Below are positions 24,370-35,290 of a DNA stretch of 64,000 nt, in pieces (the first letter of the stretch is position 1; the number at the start of each line of letters is the position of its first letter). Below the pieces are notes generated by a model, which saw only the letters and a list, made by a program, of their open reading frames with translations, was not told the DNA's origin and made no database searches. This stretch comes from Candolleomyces eurysporus (taxonomy: Eukaryota; Basidiomycota; Agaricomycetes; Agaricales; Psathyrellaceae): assembly GCA_027579435.1 (NCBI GenBank), contig JANBPK010000926.1, positions 1 through 64,000 of the forward strand, given 5' to 3'. The position numbers and the translations under genes are program-made.

Positions 24370-24695
24370 CGATGCTTCGCACAGCAGTTCATCGAGTGCC
24401 ATACGGGGCCTGTACAAGTCATGAACTCACTCGCAACCATGGGTGTGATCACGAGCTCACCTGCCAGAGGACAAAGAGGATCTCAATTAATCTGATGCAC
24501 GATTCCTATTCTCAGTCACATTACGCCATTCGTGACACCTCTTCCATCCTTCTTTTGGAAGAGGTTTCCTACCAACGGCGCCCCTTTGCCACCAGGTGGG
24601 AGCGGTAAATTGAACCTCTTCCGCGGTTTCAACAGACCATAATAGAGCAGTGGTAAAGCTACCAAACCGAGGGCAATGTCAACATATTTCCACAT
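24370..24695 (-). pseudogene. Cytochrome P450 relic, subfamily A, 5' exons only
   Basis: The first exon is recognisable (ATG at 24695, MWKYVDIALGLVALPLLYYG, then LPLPPGGKGAPLVGNLFQ). It lacks the EEGWKKYHEW segment and then degenerates. Short traces of exon 2 (around 24465-24480) and exon 3 (around 24390-24410) follow, and everything downstream is missing because the intact gene at 21902-24162 begins its 3' end at 24162. The core promoter block is still present at 24770-24820. Confidence 0.75.
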
Positions 24696-24699
24696 CACT

Positions 24700-26005
24700 C
24701 TTGATCTTGCTGTCTGGTAGTGGGTGTATTCGCTGAAGGGAATGCCGCTGGGTCATCGCCAGATCCCTAAGCCTCTATTTTAGAGAAAGCTTCTATCATT
24801 CAGTCTCTTTTCAGGGATACAGGTGCACCAGTACATCCCGTCATCTCGGCGCAAAATCCACCGAGCCCTCGAAAACCGATATCAAGTTCTATTCCAAGGC
24901 ACAGACTTATCGTGGCTATTCTTTTCATTTGAGCAGGCGCTACCCAACCTTTTCCCTACAGAAGGCGGCTGTTTGCCACTCGATCTCACCCAGCAGTTGT
25001 TGAATCACCTTTCCATCGACCAGGCCTCGATTTGACATCCGGCGCGCGAAGTACTCGTCATCTAGAGCTTACCTCGTCCGAGACTGTCATTACGACGATG
25101 AGACATGGCCTCGAATGCGAAGTATATGCACTGGCCCGTGTCTAATGAATTCATGTCCATCGAAGGTGTGCCTGGAAATCGCCTAGGCCTGTCAGAATCG
25201 TCCCCGCTCTCCCACTTTCACTGTGCCATCCAAATTAAATTCAGCTTGGAATTCGGCAAGAGTTCATGTTCAATTTAGGTTGGAACAAGCACCATCGAGC
25301 TGAGATCGCATGTGCAAAGCTCACCAGACCCAGTAAACTCAATGGGAAGAGTCCTGACGGTGTATAAGTAGGTCAGCTGAGCGGTCTGGGGCCGTGATAG
25401 GCCAGCCGCCAAACCCGCTGACAGCGTGCCTGACGGGGTCAGTGGGGCTAGACGACGTGAAGCCCGGGCTAGGGCATAGCTGTGGGATACAGGAAAGCAA
25501 AGCGCCTTTCGGCGACTCGATCTTTACCCTCCATCTATTCATTTCCTCGTCGAGATGTTGGAGGAAGGTAAAAGATAGTCTATAGATCGAGCGCGTGCTT
25601 CATGAGAAACATTTGATGTAGTCCTCGGTAAATTCCTTTGTTCTCAGAACAAATAATTTCTCGGGACCTCGTAGCGAGCGAGACGCCACCAGTCCATTGA
25701 TAAGAGCTAGTGGTTGTGGTTGATGCTTGAGGCCTGCGTCCAAGAAGACGTCGCATAAGTAGACGCCGTGGCGTTGTTCGCTGACAGAGCTCAGGAGAGG
25801 GGTAAGTTGTCAAATTAACTGTGGGTTCCAAGCTAAGAACAGGACGGTACGAGTGAGGTGTACAGACGAAGATAGTAGTATTACAGTGAGAGTCAGAAGG
25901 AGATAACATGCATAATGGTCGATGATAGAGAAATTGGGGGACAATCCATAACATTCCGACATTTGGGGAGACAAACAACAAAACACCCCGCGACTCCGTA
26001 TTACC
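24700..26005. other. Intergenic stretch
   Basis: It contains the relic promoter of the truncated P450 (24770-24820) and the 3' flank of the Ctr gene. Several open frames overlap, but none has a recognisable domain or repeats elsewhere in the window. Confidence 0.4.
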
Positions 26006-26010
26006 AAGCC

Positions 26011-26591
26011 TCAAGCGCAGCAGACCGTCGTCTCTTCAATCCCTTTTGGCTTTGTCGTCTCGCTCTCGTCCAATAGAGTATCCGAATTGATCTTGACGAC
26101 AAGCCAGTCGCACACAAACTTGCCCAGCCCGGCCCCGATGAAGATGCAGATAATGATATAGCCGTTGTAGTACATGGCGAGCAGCATGACGATGTAGGCG
26201 GTTCCAAAGGCGCAGGCATGGATGAAGGCACGGATGAGCTGCTGGAAGGGCGTCGCACGGAAGGTCAAAGTGGAGCCGTCGGGACTATTGGCGCTGGCGG
26301 CGCGACGGTGGAACTGTCGGTACAGGGAGGCGTCGTACTCCTTGCCCAAGCGGCGGAGAAGCTCGACGGACATGACGAGGAGAATAACACCAATGCAGGA
26401 GCCGGCGAACATGCCCTTGGACCTGATGTGCCATTGCTTCGAGATGAAGCAGGCGTCGATGGTGTACCAGTTCCACAGCATCTGGACCAAGACGTTGAAA
26501 TTGGCCGTCTGAAGAGTATTGGGTGAATACCTACCGAGATCTTGCATGCGGGACCGCTGTTGCCCATGCCACTGCCGTGATCCATATCCAT
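26011..26591 (-). CDS. Ctr-family copper transporter
   Basis: Two exons, 26591-26535 and 26481-26011, give 175 aa. I chose the ATG at 26591 because the longer frame starts with TTG. The N-terminus is Met/His-rich (MDMDHGSGMG) followed by [20 protein letters not shown], the signature preceding TM1 in fungal Ctr proteins. There are three membrane segments, about 42-62, 101-122 and 126-147. TM2 carries MLLAM (M118-x3-M122), and TM3 carries GAGLG (G135-x3-G139), the MxxxM and GxxxG motifs used for Cu(I) passage and trimer packing. A CC pair sits near the C-terminus (173-174). Family knowledge: imports or mobilises Cu(I) as a trimer at the plasma or vacuolar membrane; which one cannot be told here. 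It is single-copy within an otherwise duplicated region. Confidence 0.92.
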
Positions 26592-28525
26592 CCTGGTTAT
26601 TGGCAAGGTATCGAGACTTGTGTGTCGAGATGGGGTTGAATCAGAGTTTGAGAAGAGGTAGAATTGGTTGTTGAGATCTGAAGCAATGCACTTTGATCGC
26701 AGGACGGCGACCTGGAGGAAAAGAAGAAAACAGATTTCTCCAAGGGTGGGAAGGGCTCAAGGTCAGGTATAAATGAGGAACCAGACAGTTCTAGATTTGA
26801 TTCTCAGATGAATGATGGGTGGAGGTCAGACCGGGGCTGACGCGAGCATCTGACGGCACCAGACCCCAGAACCAGCAAGGGAGGTCAGCGTGGACTAGCG
26901 TCCTGTTCCAAGCGTCCGAGAAATTATTAATTGTGTGGATAAATAACAATAAAAATGAAGCATTCGAAGCCGCATTGAGGGGCATTTCATGAAGAGTCCC
27001 GCTCGATTTCCAGCTATCTGTCGAGCACAATCTCAGAGGAACTTCGGAAGTGGAGTCAGATTGAACCTCGAATCGATATCAGGTGACAGAAGTAGGGCAA
27101 AGGGTATGATCGCGCCCTATCTCGGAGACCCAGCAGCGTGGCTCTGGACGACGATTGGCGACCAGCGTTGCAAGTACACCCACGTTATCGGCGGCCAAGG
27201 ATAGCGAAGCCTGAAAGATCCGAGCCGAGACGTTCTGGCCCGTTGGCGGCGAGGAGGCTCGTGCGCAGGCCTGGCGACAGCGAGGGCTCGTGCGAGAGAG
27301 GTCACCTGACCAGGGTGGTGAAGGCGGGCGCGGCGGAGGCGGATGGCGGTCACCGTCTGACAAGCAGATAAGACAAGAGGTAGATCTGCAAGGGGGTGTT
27401 GTGCACGAGAGTGGCGAGTGGAACCCAAAGCGAGCAGGCGAGCAGGTGGTGTATTGGATGGTCGGATACCAGCACTGTTAGAGGTGGCAGAATTGCCTCA
27501 CGCGGCCAACACTGGGACCAGAAAGGCCAGAAAGCAGAATGGCGGCAGAACACGAAACCTTTGGGGATGCGGGAGGAGGAGGAGGGACGGAGGGACTCGA
27601 ACAAGGAACGAGGAGTAGAGGGAGAGAAAGAAAGGGCGAACGAGAACCAATCCAGGATTCGCATGTGTATATAAGCCGTGCATCTAACCATTCCCACGGG
27701 GAAAATGCCTCATGTCCTTTCGGAGATACGCCAAATTCGCCAGCTTACCCGACGTGCTCCTCGATATTACTGATTCGGGTCTCGTCAGTCTGCAACACCC
27801 ACCAGAAGATCTGCAGTAGCCTAAGTGGTCTCTAATGGATTTTCCAAGGTACGAGCGCACTTATCAGGACCCATCTCGGTCGGAACAACACCACCCACCA
27901 CACATCATCAACATCAGCTCCCGAGAAATATCTGCGACAAATCTGCGATACTCAGCTGAATAACGCCTTGTGACCTAGTGGCAGAAGAGACCATACCGAT
28001 CTTGGTAGCCATAGCAGATATCTGGGACGTATACCGCGGGTATGATGGCTGGGTGTCCATCACCAACGTCTACGCCCTGAGTCGCCATTGCACACGCTAT
28101 ATATATGGCAACAAAAGGATTTTCCGAGGAAATCAGTCAGGCGGGGGTACTGCGCTCTCGGGACCACAACCCAGTGACTAGGACGAACCCCGATCCAATA
28201 CACGCAGCTCAAGACACCACGAAACGTCCAAGATCCTGTTTGCGTGATATGCATCCTGCGCAGCATCGACACACAATCGCGTACCCTACTCCCTGAAGTT
28301 AGTTTGATCTCGTCCCGATTTGCATCGTGCGTGCTATAGAGCGCTCACAACACTTGACGGTGGTGTCAGTCTCGACGACTCTTTTACTTGCAATCACCCT
28401 TATCTTTGCCCCCACTTCCCATACCCCAGAACCGCTTGTGTTGAGAAAGACGTCCCTGATTATAATAACTACAGTCGCACTGAAAGTCAAGACTATACAC
28501 AAGATAAAAACTAAACCTAAATCAG
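26592..28525. other. Intergenic stretch, G/A-rich in part
   Basis: The first part is the Ctr upstream region. 27050-27700 is purine-rich on the plus strand, with long overlapping frames on both strands but no recognisable protein. At 28062-28190 a block with a TATATATA box and TTCCGAGGAAATCAGTCAGG resembles the upstream region of the secreted-protein gene at 41649-42229. No gene is supported. Confidence 0.4.
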
Positions 28526-28527
28526 GT

Positions 28528-30790
28528 TCATGAGTCGTGGTCCTGAATCCACGACGCACGAATCAAATCTGCCTTCTCCTTGGAGCGCGGCTTGATAGCG
28601 CACTTGAACGGCTTCGGCGTTCTTACAACAACAAAGAGGTTAGCACAGGCTCGAATCGAGAAGGAAGGATTGGCAGAAAATGGTTAGGCACTCACACAAC
28701 GAAAGTAGAGATATAATCGTGCGTCAGCTCAACCGTCCTCTCTTCCTCCCTCTCGACCCCATCCTCTCCTACAACCTTTACTTTCTCTTTCGCTTTCTCA
28801 AAATCGAACACAGCAATGAGCGAGGCGACGGCTATCCAAATAGCTGAGAAAGCCATGTGTTTTCCTGGACACAATCTTCTGCCGAACCCCCAGCAGGCAT
28901 GCGAAGGATCTCGGGCGCGAGTGAAGTCTATTTGGCCTGTTTCTGGATTGATGAAACGATCCGGGTTGAAGGTGAATGGATCAGAGTAGACCGTCTCGTC
29001 GTGAAGCATCGCCCTACACAGTGGTGCTTAATCTCCTATTCAGATACATCTGACTTTTCGGAAGACGTACCAAACATTTGGGATGATGATGGCACCCGCT
29101 GGAAGACGATACCCTTTGTACTCGTCCTCGGTCGACAAAAGATGGGGGGCGCCTACGCCAATTATGCAAGAATCAGCAACTCGGACGCGAGTACATACCA
29201 GAATCTGCAGCATACCAATAGGCGCGACGTCTCTCCACCGCAAACTCTCGTAGGTAATTGCCGTTATGTATGGTAGAGACGACTCGTGCTCAAAGTCAGG
29301 CAAATTTCCAGGCTTGACAACAGAATCGATTTGGGCTTGAGCTTTCTTCACAACTTCGGGGTGCTCTAAAAGGCCAAGGATGCAAGACCCGATGAGTGAC
29401 CCGGTCTGATATTCCGTGTCAATGTTTTCATAAGATCGGGTTCAAGCCAGGGCATAGTCACTCACTGTGTCGGATCCACCTGCATGACCATCGTCGTTGA
29501 GGATGATTACTGAGTGAACATTTGGTGTTTTCTATATTCTTACCTGCAAAAAGGGTACCTGCGACACCCTGGATGGTTTCCTCGGTGAAAGCGTCGTCGT
29601 CTTTCCCTTCTTGAGCCTTTTGGAGACATGTTGAAACCACTGAAACGGTAGCTGTTCCGGAGTCCTGAATTTCATTCATTAGTCTATGCCTCCTTCTAAA
29701 GGGAGGAGAGCACCCACAATTCGTTTTTTTNGCCTCCGCGTATGGACGCTCAATCATCTCCCGTGCCACTTTACGCCATTCATGTGCTTTACGCTTGAAA
29801 GATGCACCAGGGAGCCAAGCAGGCACATACTTCAAGATTGGGAATGTGTCGACCAGAAACGCCCCTGGAACAGCTGCGTTGGTAAACGCCTGGAGACCTA
29901 CTCGGGACAATTCGAGGTACGGATCGTTCTCTTCTTGGATCTCAAGTCCGTAGGAGATAGACAATATGGTCTCGCCTGCCAGGCTACAAGGTGGAGGATG
30001 AGAAGCGAAGTTGATCTGGAACGATCACAGGACGCACTGGCGAATGTGAGGTATGATATTGAGAGGATCTGGGTCATCCAAGAGACGCTTGAGGAAGGTC
30101 CGAGTGGACTTGGTCATCTGAGGCCTATACGACTTGACAGCGGCAGGGTGGAGCGAGTGATGGGCGACCCGTCGGTTCTTGCGCCTGATTGCATGAAATC
30201 AGTATTGGCATCGTCTATGGATGAGATCGTACCGACCAACGGGTACCTAGACAAGCACCAGATGTGACGTGTGAATTATCATGAAATCCATCGTATATAT
30301 CTGACGCACCATAAGGCATGGAACCGATATTGAAGGCTTCCCAGCCCGAGAGCTCGTTAACCATCGGCATACGGGGTCTATACAGGTCATGAGCTCATTG
30401 AAAAGCATGGATAGGATAACCAGCTCACCTGCCGGAGTATATAGACGATCGAGTCTCGAGCAGATCTGTGGCACCTTTCGCAGTGTCCAAAACAATAAAG
30501 TCGGTCCCGGCTAAATTCAGGTAAAGAATGTCCGTGTCTTAATCGAATCATTTGGTCAGTAAACCGCAATTCGCAGCTCAATCCAATCGACGCTTACTAT
30601 ACTCTTTGCACCATTCGTGGTACTTCTTCCATCCTTCTTCCTTGGGCATCTGGAACAGATTTCCTACCAACAACGTGCCTTTGGGACCAGGTGGGAGCGG
30701 TAGGTTGGACCTCTTCCGCCGTTTCACCAGACCATAATAGAGCAGTGGTAAGGCAACCAAACCGAAGGCAACGTCAGCATATCTCCACAT
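28528..30790 (-). CDS. Cytochrome P450, subfamily A (copy 10)
   Basis: The ATG at 30790 (MWRYADVAFGLVALPLLYYG) is preferred, since the codon before it is GTG. The hinge reads LPLPPGPKGTLLVGNLFQMP. The micro-exon GTACCCGTTG gives YGTRW, and the rest follows: SISYGLEIQEENDPYLE, LGLLEHPEVVKKAQAQIDSV-like exon, ESLRWRDV, FNPDRFINPETGQIDFTRA and heme loop CWGFGRRLCPGKH (Arg changed to Lys after CPG). It ends with TGA at 28528. An N at 29731 next to a T run falls in the PYAEAKKRIV codons and breaks the frame; without that position the paralogue reading is restored. Confidence 0.9.
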
Positions 30791-30865
30791 CACTCTTGGT
30801 TTTGCTGTCTGGCAGCGGGTGTATTCGCTGAAGGGGATGCCGTTGAGTTATCTCCAGATCCCCTA

Positions 30866-30914
30866 GCCTCTATTTGTAGAGCATGCCTCCATTATTCAGG
30901 GCTTTTTCAGGGAG
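30866..30914 (-). promoter_or_regulatory. Conserved P450-A core promoter
   Basis: The minus strand reads CCCTGAAAAAGCCCTGAATA, then GGAGGCATGCTCTACAAATA. The CTACAAATA box lies about 80 bp upstream of the ATG at 30790. Confidence 0.65.
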
Positions 30915-31082
30915 AGGCCCCTGGAACGTGACAGCATGCTCCCGATAGAATACATTCAATTGCCTCTCAACTTGGTAAAAATCAATAGAAATGGGTCGGT
31001 AATCATTCTCCATCGCTCACTTCCGCTTGTCGAGGGTTAAGGCATGTGAGGAGAGAAACCTTACCGTTTTTCACAAATGCAT

Positions 31083-31114
31083 GGTGGCGGCCCATGTTCC
31101 GACCGCGATCCTGA
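31083..31114 (-). promoter_or_regulatory. Upstream dyad element of P450-A gene (start 30790)
   Basis: GTGGCGGCCCATGTTCCGAC followed by CGCGATCCTGA. One arm is partly lost, and the CGGCCCATGTTCCGACCGC core matches the copy at 19181. It lies about 293 bp upstream of the ATG. Confidence 0.45.
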
Positions 31115-31222
31115 TGGCAGAAATACCACTTCTAGGGGATCATCGCTCATCTTAATTACGTATCCATGAAGACCAGTAAGACAAGGTTGCTTATATTCCA
31201 TGGTATCTTATCGAAAGGATGC

Positions 31223-33467
31223 TTAGTCGTCATCTTGAATCAATGACGCGCGTATCAAATCCGCCTTCTCCTTGGACCGTGGCCTGATAACGCACTTGAA
31301 CGGCTTCGGCGTTCTGATAACACATCAAAGAGGTGAGCTGGCCAAGAAGGGGTAGATGGCTGAAGATGAAGGCACTCACATAACGAGAGCAGAAATGTAT
31401 TCGTGCGTAGGCTCAACTGTCTTTTCTTCCTCCCTCTCGATACCGTCCTCTCCTACAACCTTTACTTTCTCTTTCGCCTTCTCGATATCAAACGTGGCCA
31501 CGAGAGAGGCGATAGCTAACCAGACAGCTGCAAAAGCCATGTATCTTCCTGCACACATTCTTCTGCCGAATCCCCAGCATGCATGGGAGGGGTCTCTCGC
31601 ACGGGTGTAATCGATCTGGCCTGTTTCTGGGTTGATGAAGCGATCGGGATTGAAGGTGAATGGGTCGGAGTAGACCGATTCGTCGTGAAGCATCGCCCTA
31701 CACAAGCGCTGTCAATGTCCAGTTAAAATAGTCGTATACGATGGGGAACGTGCCAAGCGTTTGGGACGATGAGAGCACCAGCCGGAAGACGGTATCCTTT
31801 GTACTCGTCTTCAGTCGAGAGACGATGAGGGATCGCTGTGACAATGGAAAACCGAAAATCAGGATGCCGAAAAACAGAGGCATCGAGTGGCATCAGCGAC
31901 GCACCAATAGGGACGACATCTCTCCAACGCATAGTCTCCTTGGCTATCGCAGTGATATATGGAAGCGACGGCTCGTCTTCGAATTCTGGCAAGTGTCCAG
32001 GCTTGACGACCGCATCGATTTGGGCCTGAGCTTTCTTCAGGACTTCAGGGTGCTCGAGGAGGCCAAGGATGCACGATGTGATTGCTGACACAGTCTGATA
32101 CTCATCTATCAGTGTTCGAGTACTGTTATATTGGCCGTCTACACTCACAGTATCCGAACCAGCTGCATGAACAATGACATGAGGAACAAATTTGTCGAGC
32201 ATAGAGTGATGAATCCGTACCTGTATAGAGAGTACCTGCCACGTTTTTAATGATTTCTTCGGTGAAAGCGTTGTCTTCTGTTCCTTCTTGAATTTTCTGT
32301 AGGTTTATTGATACGACTGAAACGTTGGCCTTTCCAGATTCCTATTTGATGTCAATCAGTCTATATCTTCCTCACAAAGTAGCACTTACGATATCTTTCT
32401 TTGCCTCAGCAAAGGGCATTTCAATCATATTTTGAGCGAGCTTGCGCCATTCATGAGCTTTGCGCTGGAAGGAGGCTCCAGGGAACCAAGCAGGAACGTA
32501 TTTTAAGAGTGGAATGGAATCGACCAAAAACGTTCCTGGCACGGCTGCGATGAGCAGGGGAAGGACACCGGCCTGGGACATTTCGATGTACGGATCGTTC
32601 TCCTGTTGGATCTTGATTCCATATGCAATAGACAAGATGGTTTCCCCCGCCATGCTACAAGATCGAAAAGGTGATGATCACAGTCAATCCAAGACGAGAC
32701 GAAAGGCTTACTGTCGAAGGTGAGGTATGATCTTGAGAGGATCTGGTTCATCCAATAAACGCTTGAGAAGGTTCCGAGTGGACTTGGTTATGTGGGGCCT
32801 ATATTGCTTGGAAGCGACAGGGTGGAAAGAGTGGTGCAGAAGCCGGCGGTGCTTGCGCCTGACATGCTAGACTTCAGCAGCAGCTTCGTCGATAAGAGAG
32901 ACAGTACTAACCAGGGAAGGCCTAGATAGCGCGCAAAATAAACATAAGCATGAGATGCATTGCAATCAGAAGATGTGTTGAACGTACCATACGGCATAAA
33001 GGCAACGTTGAAGTCCCATCCCATGAGCTCGTTGACCATAGGCAGACGGGTCCTACACGAATTATGATTTTCCCCCCCCGAAGCAAGGATATGACGAACT
33101 CACCTGCCGGAGTACAGGGAGGACCGGATCTCGAGCAAATCCGTAGCGGCCTTTGAGGTGTCTAAGACGATAATCTCTGTTCCCGCGATATTCAGGTAGA
33201 GAACATCTGTGTCTGAGCCCGACGAATTGAATAATTGGCCACATTCAAAAGGTCAATCAGATCAGATCGTTGCTCACCATACTCTTTGCACCATTCGTGG
33301 TACTTCTTCCACTCAAACTCAGTAGGCATCTGGTGGAGATTTCCGATCAAGGGTGCACCCTTGGGACCAGGTGGCAGCGGAAGATTCACCCTCTGCCGGC
33401 GTTTCAATAGCCCATAGAGGAGAGAAATCGCAACCAACCCCAAAGAGATATCCACGTATTTCCACAT
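31223..33467 (-). CDS. Cytochrome P450, subfamily B (copy 11)
   Basis: ATG at 33467 (MWKYVDISLGLVAISLLYGL), then LPLPPGPKGAPLIGNLHQMP and EFEWKKYHEWCKEYGE. The micro-exon GCCTTCCCTG gives YGLPW, followed by RKHRRLLHHSFHPVA. Further exons encode SIAYGIKIQQENDPYIEMSQ, KANVSVVSINLQKIQEGTED, LGLLEHPEVLKKAQAQIDAV, ETMRWRDV, FNPDRFINPETGQIDYTRA and heme loop CWGFGRRMCAGRYMAF. It ends ADLIRASLIQDDD with a TAA at 31223. No disruption was found. It is the only subfamily-B gene whose upstream secreted-protein partner (33994-34567) is intact. Confidence 0.92.
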
Positions 33468-33990
33468 AACGACTCAATCTTCAATGGCCTAAAGGATAGG
33501 TGTAAGATGGGGAGGAAGGAACAGACAAAATTCTTCTCTTTCTGCAGAATAAGTAGCTGTTGAGCAGGCGTCCAGTCCCCGGCAGACAGACCTCCTGGAA
33601 GTTTAATGTCATCTAGATTTAGTAGAGATAGGGTACAGCCAGCTCGTCGTCAGCATTCCACATTTCACGAAAGGGTAGAGATGGAACTCTAAATGGGAAT
33701 CTTCAAGGTCACCCGATCTTATCCAAGGGCCAGAAACGCCACTCGGGATGATTCGCGCTCACGGGAAGAAATTACCACGAGGCATACTGTTAGGAGCTTT
33801 GAAAAGTCCGGAGGCTAACCAAGTGCAGCATTAGCCAATCAAAAACTACGCACGGTTATTGTCTGAAGGATCTCAGGACCTTTGGCGATTCCTTTCTCGA
33901 AAATTGAACAAGAGATGAGATCATTGTCAGCTTATTCAAGTGATAAGGAACCCGACAGTATACAATCTCCAGACGGTTTACACAACCGTC
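33468..33990. other. Upstream region of subfamily-B P450
   Basis: Noncoding spacer between the P450 start and the 3' end of the secreted-protein gene, related to 690-1150. No gene is supported. Confidence 0.4.
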
Positions 33991-33993
33991 TTC

Positions 33994-34567
33994 CTACGGT
34001 GGTCCACGAGTCAAAGTAGGAGACGGCTGCGGGACACAGACGCAATGGCGGCAAATCGCACCGTAAGAGGTAGGAACGGCGTGGAATCCCGGCTGGCATG
34101 TCGTTTCCTTAGTACAAGGTGCTTGGGATGCCGCGGGGATGGCACCACAGCTGCAGACAAGCGGGCAGTCTGCTCCAGGACGCGGACCTAAGACATAGCA
34201 GGAGCCTGTGGGACAGATAGTTGGGAGACAGGGGATGGCACTGGTGCAGGTAGGCGTTGCCGATGTCGTGGGTGTAGGAGTAGTCAACAGTCCAAGACTT
34301 CGAACTGACCAGAATGTTTTAATCATGGATCGTGAAGGCGAGTGGGGACACTCACGTTGCAAACTGTCGCCTCCGCTGCCCAGAGCGGTAAGAGCATGAG
34401 GCTGTGAAGCTGTGAACGGAGACGTTCGGGGCACGTTGAGTACAAATCAGGGGTGATGGTGTCTAAGACTTACCTGAGCGCACGCCTGAAAGGAACTGAG
34501 ATCCAAGAACTGCGGTAGCAAAGAGTGCCTTGGAGGGCTGCATGGTAGAGATGACGATCTTCTCCAT
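33994..34567 (-). CDS. Small secreted 12-cysteine protein, copy 3 (intact)
   Basis: Three exons: 34567-34474, 34409-34356, 34304-33994. The N-terminus is a predicted signal peptide (core MQPSKALFATAVLGSQFLSG), so the second ATG at 34543 may be the real start. A low-complexity Thr/Pro linker follows, then a compact domain with 12 Cys spaced C-x5-C-x4-C-x4-C-x10-C-x3-C-x1-C-x10-C-x5-C-x14-C-x2-C-x1-C. The spacing is identical in the copy at 41649-42229. The GADCPLVCSC and GAICRHCVC endings resemble the GCxxCxC end of antistasin-like protease-inhibitor modules, so two such modules are conceivable. That is a hypothesis only. No known family is otherwise recognised. It is transcribed in the same direction as the P450 downstream of it. 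Confidence 0.8.
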
Positions 34568-35004
34568 ACGAACTCGCCCACGAGCTCGAGTATTTCTATT
34601 AGAGGAGGAAATTGTCAGCTATTTTTTAGACATTTCACCGATCACCAACATGCGGGAAGGCACAGCCAATTCGCCGAAGTTCTGGAGGTTTCGAAGCATA
34701 TTTTGTGATATTCGATTCAATTGAATAGAGATTCGAATATTCAACTCTCAGTTAGACATCTGAGCTGCAAGCTCAACAGAGAAGCCCCCAAGGATCAACT
34801 AAATCGTCGAGGGCCGAGTGCCTTAATGCCACCAGATGGGAAAATACTCGGCAGGTTACGATAGGTCTTGAGCGCTAGTTTAAGAGCGGGTTTATTTCTG
34901 CTCGTCCAAGATAAAAAAGTACTCCGCTTAGAGGATTGACAATGGTAGCGAACAATCTTGTGCTCATGTCGTCGCCTGCGATGATTCCTAGTCCAATCCC
35001 GCAC
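34568..35004. other. Upstream region of secreted-protein gene
   Basis: Presumed promoter and spacer. A clear TATA box was not identified. Confidence 0.35.
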
Positions 35005-35290
35005 TATCCCCTTCTACGTAGGCTGTGGACCTCGCATATGTTGATGCCCTCTCATAGTTAGCAACGAGGACAGAAAAGGGTTTGAGTTTGGGCAAGGTGG
35101 AGGGCGGCGCTTGTGACAACGGACACGGACCGTCACATGAGGTGTCGTCGATTGTGACCACACCAAAACGCGGTGCAACGGATTAGACGGCGTCGGGGCC
35201 AAAATAGCAGTAGTGAATGGCCTTATTTCAAGAAAATTAAATGTCGAGATGCCTGAGAATACAATAACATGACAAGAAATCAAACTAGGT
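35005..35290. repeat. Unit-tail repeat, copy 3
   Basis: Diverged copy of 2030-2330 and 20330-20640, with CTACGTAGGCTGTGGACCTC, CGCATATGTTGATGCCCTC and GGCGTCGGGGCC. It overlaps the last codons of the 2OG oxygenase-like gene by about 10 bp, so the duplication boundary lies here. Confidence 0.5.

Noticed and set aside
26218..26526. Plus-strand open frames opposite the Ctr gene
   Set aside because: Shadows of the Ctr coding exon on the other strand.
27580..27605. GGGACTCGAAC resembling the T-arm end of a minus-strand tRNA
   Set aside because: The T-stem does not pair, and no acceptor or anticodon stem can be drawn around it.
27079..27700. Long overlapping frames on both strands
   Set aside because: The purine-rich composition produces open frames in several phases. 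No domain, paralogue or splice pattern supports any of them.
1..34567. A biosynthetic gene cluster
   Set aside because: Only P450s, a transporter of another kind and small proteins are present. No backbone synthase lies in the window.
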